Source: an uncultured Arcanobacterium sp.
Lineage (GTDB): Bacteria > Actinomycetota > Actinomycetes > Actinomycetales > Actinomycetaceae
NCBI RefSeq assembly: GCF_947253055.1
Contig: NZ_CAMXYE010000055.1
Coordinates: 1 to 9,720, forward strand
DNA length: 9,720 bases
Direction of reading: 5' to 3'
This document shows positions 5,475 to 9,720 of this stretch, in pieces. The notes under the pieces were generated by a model. That model made no database searches. It saw only the letters and a list, made by a program, of their open reading frames with translations, and had not been told where the DNA came from. The stretch's first letter is position 1. Every line of letters begins with the position of its first letter. The position numbers and the translations under genes are program-made.

Positions 5475-5879
5475 ATGCTGCAAGGATTTAAGGAATTCAT
5501 TAGCCGGGGGAATGTAATTGATTTGGCAGTAGGTGTGATTATTGGGGCTGCTTTTACCCCGATAGTGAGCGCACTTACCGATAACATCTTGATGCCACTC
5601 ATCGGAGCTATTTTTGGCAAACCCAATTTTGACCATATCTGGACTATTCACTTAAATGGCGCCACTATTTTACCGGGTACCTTTGTGACTGCCGTAGTTA
5701 ATTTTCTGATAGTGGCAGCCGCTATCTATTTTTTCGTAGTAGTCCCGCTCAATAAACTAAATAGCCACAAGAAAGCGACGGCAGAGGCGGATGATGCTGC
5801 TCTCGCTCCCGATCCCGAGGTGTTGTTACTGGAAGAAATCCGCGATTTATTGGCAAAAAATAATCACTCTGCGCGCTAA
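5475..5879 (+). CDS. mscL: Large-conductance mechanosensitive channel MscL
   Basis: This is a 134-residue protein of normal family length. MscL forms a homopentameric channel in the cytoplasmic membrane that opens under high membrane tension and releases solutes during sudden osmotic downshock. The N-terminal amphipathic helix GFKEFISRGN leads into the hallmark NVIDLAVGVIIGAAF (13-27), which lines the gate in TM1 (about 15-45). The periplasmic loop covers about 46-66, TM2 about 67-91, and the C-terminal bundle helix carries PDPEVLLLEEIRDLL (112-126). The loop is short, as in actinobacterial forms. It follows the SAF gene by 65 bases on the same strand and is convergent with the small ORF at 5994. 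Confidence 0.97.
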   Translation: MLQGFKEFISRGNVIDLAVGVIIGAAFTPIVSALTDNILMPLIGAIFGKPNFDHIWTIHLNGATILPGTFVTAVVNFLIVAAAIYFFVVVPLNKLNSHKKATAEADDAALAPDPEVLLLEEIRDLLAKNNHSAR

Positions 5880-5920
5880 TAGAGCTCCATACGCTAGTAG
5901 AGTTCCGCGCTCTGGAAAAA

Positions 5921-5992
5921 TGCTAGTTTCTGGCAGAATGTTAGTTTCTAGCAAACTGTTGGTTTCTAGCTAACTACTAGTTTTTAACTGAA
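5921..5992. repeat. Four 18-bp tandem repeats between convergent genes
   Basis: Units at 5921-5938 (TGCTAGTTTCTGGCAGAA), 5939-5956 (TGTTAGTTTCTAGCAAAC), 5957-5974 (TGTTGGTTTCTAGCTAAC) and 5975-5992 (TACTAGTTTTTAACTGAA) run head to tail. The first two units each hold a small TGYTAG-TTT-CTRGCA inverted repeat that can fold as a three-base-loop hairpin with a wobble pair. The array begins 41 bases after the mscL stop and ends one base before the stop codon of the minus-strand ORF, exactly filling the rest of the convergent gap. Confidence 0.8.
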
Positions 5993-5993
5993 C

Positions 5994-6275
5994 TTATAGT
6001 TTCCCAAAATGCGGCGGGAGCTCCGCCAGAATCTCTTTTTCGCGCGGGCTCAACTTGGCCTCGTCAACAACTTTTTTTTGCCGCCAAGTAGCACGCTCCG
6101 GAGCCGGAGCACTCTTTGCGTCGTGAATATGCAAAGCCTCTTCTGGGCAAGCTATTTCACCACGTTCTAACCGCTCTCTATCGAGACGAGAAAGCGCCGT
6201 CACCCGCCGATGTGGCACTTTTCCTCTCTCCGCTGCCGGCTCCCTATTTACCGGAAAATTTTTACTCCTCGGCAT
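5994..6275 (-). CDS. Small charged protein of unknown function overlapping the helicase-like gene
   Basis: About 93 residues from ATG 6275. A longer frame reaches back to 6320, but 6275 gives a short 14-base overlap with the end of the upstream gene, which is the usual form of translational coupling. No strong ribosome site precedes it: a GGAAG lies too far upstream. The protein has no cysteine, no membrane helix and no recognisable motif. It is very rich in Arg, Lys and Glu (for example RVTALSRLDRERLERGE and VVDEAKLSPREKEILAEL), so it is probably soluble, helical and possibly nucleic-acid or protein binding. Being tied to the large helicase-like gene suggests a joint role, which is an inference. 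Confidence 0.5.
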   Translation of the reverse strand: MPRSKNFPVNREPAAERGKVPHRRVTALSRLDRERLERGEIACPEEALHIHDAKSAPAPERATWRQKKVVDEAKLSPREKEILAELPPHFGKL

Positions 6276-9200
6276 CACTATCTGCCAAAGATTCTTCCAC
6301 GGCTTCGCTTGAATCCGCACTGATATCTTCCTCTAGGGCATAGCAGCTCTCTAGCTGCTCGATTATTGCTCGCGCCTGCCCCGCCGGATCTATAAAGAGC
6401 GAAGTGGAGAAGGTCTGATACACCAGCCAACCCGCTTCCTGGAAAGTCTCCTGCCGATATCTATCGCGCCGGCGCAGGGAAGCTTGGCTAGCGTAGGCCG
6501 CATCATCTAGCAAAACTGCCAAAGCCCAAGTGCCAGGAATATTTTTATGCCCAACTACCAGCGGAATTACTTCCGAATCGCTATAACCATAGTTACAGGC
6601 AGTCATCCACCCTTTTTCTTCTAAACGGCGCGCCAAATCTGCTAACAATGGAGTAACTTCCCGATCCTTTTGGCTACTAGCAGGAATAGGAGTTGCAGCC
6701 GCTTCCCATTTACCGGGTTCTACCCCTTTATTAATCAACTCAGCCAACAACCGCGGGCCTGGCGCCGAAACTTTCTGTAAATCAATATCTCCCGGCGCGA
6801 GGGAAGTAACTACAAACAGATTATCGCGAGCCGCATTAATTGCCTCCACGAGTCCAATAAAGCCCGGCACCGTAGCCAATTTATCGAAAGAGTGCAGCAC
6901 GCGGCCGTGCACCGTCTTTCCGAAACCGGGGGAGAAAATAATATTATCTCGCCGCAAACCCGCCGCTTGGAGAATATCTACCACTACGAAAGGTTCCTGT
7001 TTATTCAGATGCCGCAGCTGTGCCACATACTGCCCCGCCGCGCGATGCTCACTCAAAGCTTTCCGTATCTCTTGCGCGTGCCGCGCAGACGCCGTCACTA
7101 CTGCTAGAGAATCCGGATTCTGATCTATAGCGTAACGCAGCACTGTCTGCACTACTTCTTCCACTTCGGCTTTCGGTGCTTCTACTGCCCCGCCACCGCT
7201 CGTAGCTGGCACGCCGCGCCCATCCACTACTTTCAGCAAAATCGTATCCGTCAATGGGCGCGCAGGATAGAGACTATAAACTCCTGCGTAGCCATTTTCA
7301 TTCAACGCCCGCAGACTCAACTCTTCATAATGCACCCGCGTAGCTGGTAGCTGGATAATCGGCAGCACTTTCGCAAAATCTAGCAGCGCATTATTCTTTG
7401 CTTTACTATCCGCCCCTTGCGCCCGCTCAGCAATCATTTCCGCGCGGCGCACATCGCCGGCCAATACAATCTGCCGCCCTCTGGCCAGCAGAGATACTAA
7501 AGAAGCGACGCTCGAAGTATCACCGGTATCTGCGATTACTAAATCTGCCCAAGGCATCGGCGGTATATATTCAGCCTCCACCACTGGCGGCACAATCCAT
7601 ACTGGCCGCGCCACCTGCATTATTCGCGGATAAGTAGCAATCATATCGCGCAAAGCCGTAATGCCGTAGCTAGCCAAGGCCTTATCCATCTGGATAGTTT
7701 CTTCTCGCCGCCCGCGCGCCGTATCGCGCATATTGCGCACCGCCGCCAAGAGTACCGGATCTGCCAGCGAATCTACGTGCTTCTTATCGGCGTCTAAAAA
7801 TTCGTGGAGCATATTTTCAATATCGCGCGGGCCGTAAGCCGGGAGTACTTCTGATTTACTGAGGATGCGCTCAAAAATCGAAGACGTGTAGGCCAGATCC
7901 AGCTCGCTATCAATCATCTCTGCCGGTACTTGCCGGCGGCGTAAATCGGCAAGGAAATCTTCTAAGCCTATTTCGCGCAAATGGGCAAGCAACTTATTTC
8001 GCTCTGCCAAATTTTCCATCTGCGCCGCATCTACCGCCAAGCTTTGCAGCTGTTTCTGGAGCTGCGGGAAAGCGATATCTACATAAGCCTCTACGTTTTC
8101 ACCAGCGCCGGTCTCTACCGCTAGCTTTGCCAACTCGGCCACTACTTGGCTATAGGTGGTACGCGCCGCCACTAAACTGTGCGGCAATACTGGCCAGCCG
8201 CCGTCTTGGGCATAGCGCCGCCACACTTGCCGGCGTTCCGCTACTCGCTGCAGTTCCGTATGTAAATCTGCCGGCACCACTCCAGGGCGGAGCATATCCT
8301 GCGCAGTATGAATAATGGCTTTTCTTTCACTGCGGGAAAGTTTATAGCCACGCTCTTTTCGCCATTCTTTAGAGGCAGTAGCCGCTATGAAATCATCTGG
8401 AGAGTCGTCAAAAATATGTGGCTTAAAAATATCTAGCGAAGCAGAAATGCCCGCAAAGAGATCTAGCTGCTCCTGCCACTGCGCGAGATTCTCCGCCGGC
8501 CGCAACCCCGTATCTTTAGCTACTTTTTCTACCTGCTGCATAAGCTCCGGCAAAGTAATTTCTGCGAGCTCCGCCGCCCGCGCAAAAGCCGCTTGCGCTT
8601 CTTCTCCATCGGTGAGCGGCGAATTTTCCCACGCAGAAATCATTGCCGAATCACTGAGAATTCCCAACTCAGCGGCGCGCTGTAAATCAATTGCCGCCGT
8701 CACGTATCCATTTCCCGCTAGCGAATCTAAAGCTATCTGCGGCAAGCGCACCTTCGTCTTCGGCGCTTTTTCCTTCCCCGTCAGCTGCACTAATTTCTCT
8801 AAAGCCGCGTATACCGAGATGGAATACTCTTCGTCTACTCGATGTAAATCTGCAATAAAGGATTGCAGCTGCGCCCGGGCCCGCACTAATTTATCGCGAT
8901 TGGAGAGCACCCCGTCTAAATCAATAGCCGGTGGTTCTAAACGCAGACCCGTGCGGATTCGCGGCGGCACCGCTTCAATATCGGAAAAATCTAGTACCAG
9001 CTCTCCCAGCCCGATTTTTTCTAACTCGTGGCGCAAAGCCTGCCCGGCTGCCGCACTAGCCGGCACAAATATCATCGATTTACCAGAGGCCGCCGCGTCG
9101 GCAGCTATCGCAGCAATAGTAGAGAATTTTTCCGTACCCGGAGGGGTATCCATAATCAGCGAACGCCCCGCCGCTACTGCTTCGACTACTCCGAGTTCCA

Positions 9201-9720
9201 CCGTATCGTGGTCGCCTGCTCCGCGCTCCGTTTCTGGAGAGCGATCTTCTTCTAAGACGGGTGGCAAGGGTTGCGCAGAAAGCGCGCGGCGTTTTTCATC
9301 TCCTGCGAGTGCAGTCAAAATTCCTGAACTCTTTATATAAGGCTCGAGCGCTTCTAAATCGTTGAGCATGATTTGGGCTGGATTGTGGAAACAGCCAATT
9401 AACGCCTGCTCACGATAGCTAAATCCTGGCAAGTAGAGCCGCGAAAGCGTAATCAGACGCTGAAAAATTTTCTCGACGCCAAGCGAACGCTGCACCAATT
9501 CACGCAAATCCGCTATTTCTTCCGCAGAAATTCCATTTTCCCGCAAGGCCTTTAGCAAAATCGGATTCACTTCTGCCTGCGGAGAAAGCTGAATAGCACC
9601 GTCTCCATCGGGCAAGAAATCTAGCCGGAGTCGGCGATAAACAGCAGGCGCACTCTGCTCTACGGCAGTTTTTATACCCAAGACCGCCCCCGCCGCATCT
9701 TCTCCAGTAGCAGGAGCTGC
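6262..9720 (-). CDS. SF1-helicase-like giant protein with C-terminal MTES_1575/Vsr-like domain, apparently inactive; 5' end outside window
   Basis: The frame stays open to the window edge. A TTG at 9679-9681 is not a believable start, because 13 more Ala-rich sense codons precede it. Residues below count from that TTG (1,139 in window). The layout matches large SF1 helicases with a C-terminal REase-like domain. It has a helical N-terminus (1-140), a first RecA lobe (about 155-250), a long helical insert (250-690), and second-lobe motifs (700-965). A nuclease-fold domain follows (about 1012-1110, with RRDRYRQETFQEAGW and FSTSLF), and an acidic tail. Active relatives bind ATP, translocate on DNA and often serve in defence. 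Here the key residues differ: motif I reads TPPGTEKF (179-186) instead of GPPGTGKS, motif II DTGD (718-721) instead of DEAS, motif III GDVRR instead of GDxxQ, and motif VI AINAARD instead of AITRAR. The frame itself is intact. Consensus motifs are from memory. Confidence 0.8.
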   Translation of the reverse strand, partial: AAPATGEDAAGAVLGIKTAVEQSAPAVYRRLRLDFLPDGDGAIQLSPQAEVNPILLKALRENGISAEEIADLRELVQRSLGVEKIFQRLITLSRLYLPGFSYREQALIGCFHNPAQIMLNDLEALEPYIKSSGILTALAGDEKRRALSAQPLPPVLEEDRSPETERGAGDHDTVELGVVEAVAAGRSLIMDTPPGTEKFSTIAAIAADAAASGKSMIFVPASAAAGQALRHELEKIGLGELVLDFSDIEAVPPRIRTGLRLEPPAIDLDGVLSNRDKLVRARAQLQSFIADLHRVDEEYSISVYAALEKLVQLTGKEKAPKTKVRLPQIALDSLAGNGYVTAAIDLQRAAELGILSDSAMISAWENSPLTDGEEAQAAFARAAELAEITLPELMQQVEKVAKDTGLRPAENLAQWQEQLDLFAGISASLDIFKPHIFDDSPDDFIAATASKEWRKERGYKLSRSERKAIIHTAQDMLRPGVVPADLHTELQRVAERRQVWRRYAQDGGWPVLPHSLVAARTTYSQVVAELAKLAVETGAGENVEAYVDIAFPQLQKQLQSLAVDAAQMENLAERNKLLAHLREIGLEDFLADLRRRQVPAEMIDSELDLAYTSSIFERILSKSEVLPAYGPRDIENMLHEFLDADKKHVDSLADPVLLAAVRNMRDTARGRREETIQMDKALASYGITALRDMIATYPRIMQVARPVWIVPPVVEAEYIPPMPWADLVIADTGDTSSVASLVSLLARGRQIVLAGDVRRAEMIAERAQGADSKAKNNALLDFAKVLPIIQLPATRVHYEELSLRALNENGYAGVYSLYPARPLTDTILLKVVDGRGVPATSGGGAVEAPKAEVEEVVQTVLRYAIDQNPDSLAVVTASARHAQEIRKALSEHRAAGQYVAQLRHLNKQEPFVVVDILQAAGLRRDNIIFSPGFGKTVHGRVLHSFDKLATVPGFIGLVEAINAARDNLFVVTSLAPGDIDLQKVSAPGPRLLAELINKGVEPGKWEAAATPIPASSQKDREVTPLLADLARRLEEKGWMTACNYGYSDSEVIPLVVGHKNIPGTWALAVLLDDAAYASQASLRRRDRYRQETFQEAGWLVYQTFSTSLFIDPAGQARAIIEQLESCYALEEDISADSSEAVEESLADSDAEE

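Noticed and set aside
5791..5973. 60-codon plus-strand frame ending in a repeated MLVSGR/MLVSSK hexapeptide
   Set aside because: It starts inside mscL in another frame, and the hexapeptide simply reflects the 18-bp DNA repeat.
8387..9340. 317-codon plus-strand frame, Ser/Ala-rich
   Set aside because: It is antisense to the helicase-like gene, has a low-complexity Ser-rich composition and no ribosome site. It is open because of the codon bias of the opposite strand.

Overview
The window looks like a chromosomal segment of an actinobacterium of moderate GC, most likely from the Actinomycetaceae or a relative. That placement is an inference. It rests on a SepX/GlpR-type actinobacterial division membrane protein, on a 5-formyltetrahydrofolate cyclo-ligase, SAF-domain protein and MscL running in the same direction (a recurring actinobacterial neighbourhood), and on GTG/TTG starts. 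The genus cannot be fixed from the sequence alone.

Positions 1-2180 are accessory in character. They hold a small glycine-rich membrane protein (94-318, +), an orphan P27-family phage terminase small subunit (343-915, -), an unrecognised three-span membrane protein (946-1599, +) with a near-consensus promoter, and about 450 bases with only gene debris and short repeats. The stretch ends at three closely spaced hairpins just beyond the 3' end of a tRNA-Ala(CGC) gene (2181-2256, -). A tRNA 3' end is a classic integration point, so this part may be a worn-down integrated element. No attachment-site duplicate is visible inside the window.

Positions 2257-6000 are housekeeping in character. A SepX/GlpR-like division protein (2466-3524, -) is divergent from 5-FCL (3746-4372, +), which is followed by a CpaB/RcpC-like SAF-domain protein (4600-5409, +) and mscL (5475-5879, +). 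The galU-glp(moeA)-rimJ block that often lies between 5-FCL and the sepX-type gene is absent here. Short tandem repeats occur at three places: 11 bp x5 upstream of the SAF gene, 9 bp x6 inside it, and 18 bp x4 after mscL.

Positions 5994-9720 are a minus-strand unit. A very large SF1-helicase-like protein with a C-terminal MTES_1575/Vsr-like nuclease-fold domain runs in from beyond the right edge. A small charged protein of unknown function overlaps its 3' end. The large protein keeps the overall helicase layout, but the key residues of motifs Q, I, II, III and VI and of the nuclease domain all appear altered. It therefore reads as an intact, apparently catalytically dead helicase-nuclease scaffold, and this is the most unusual object in the window.
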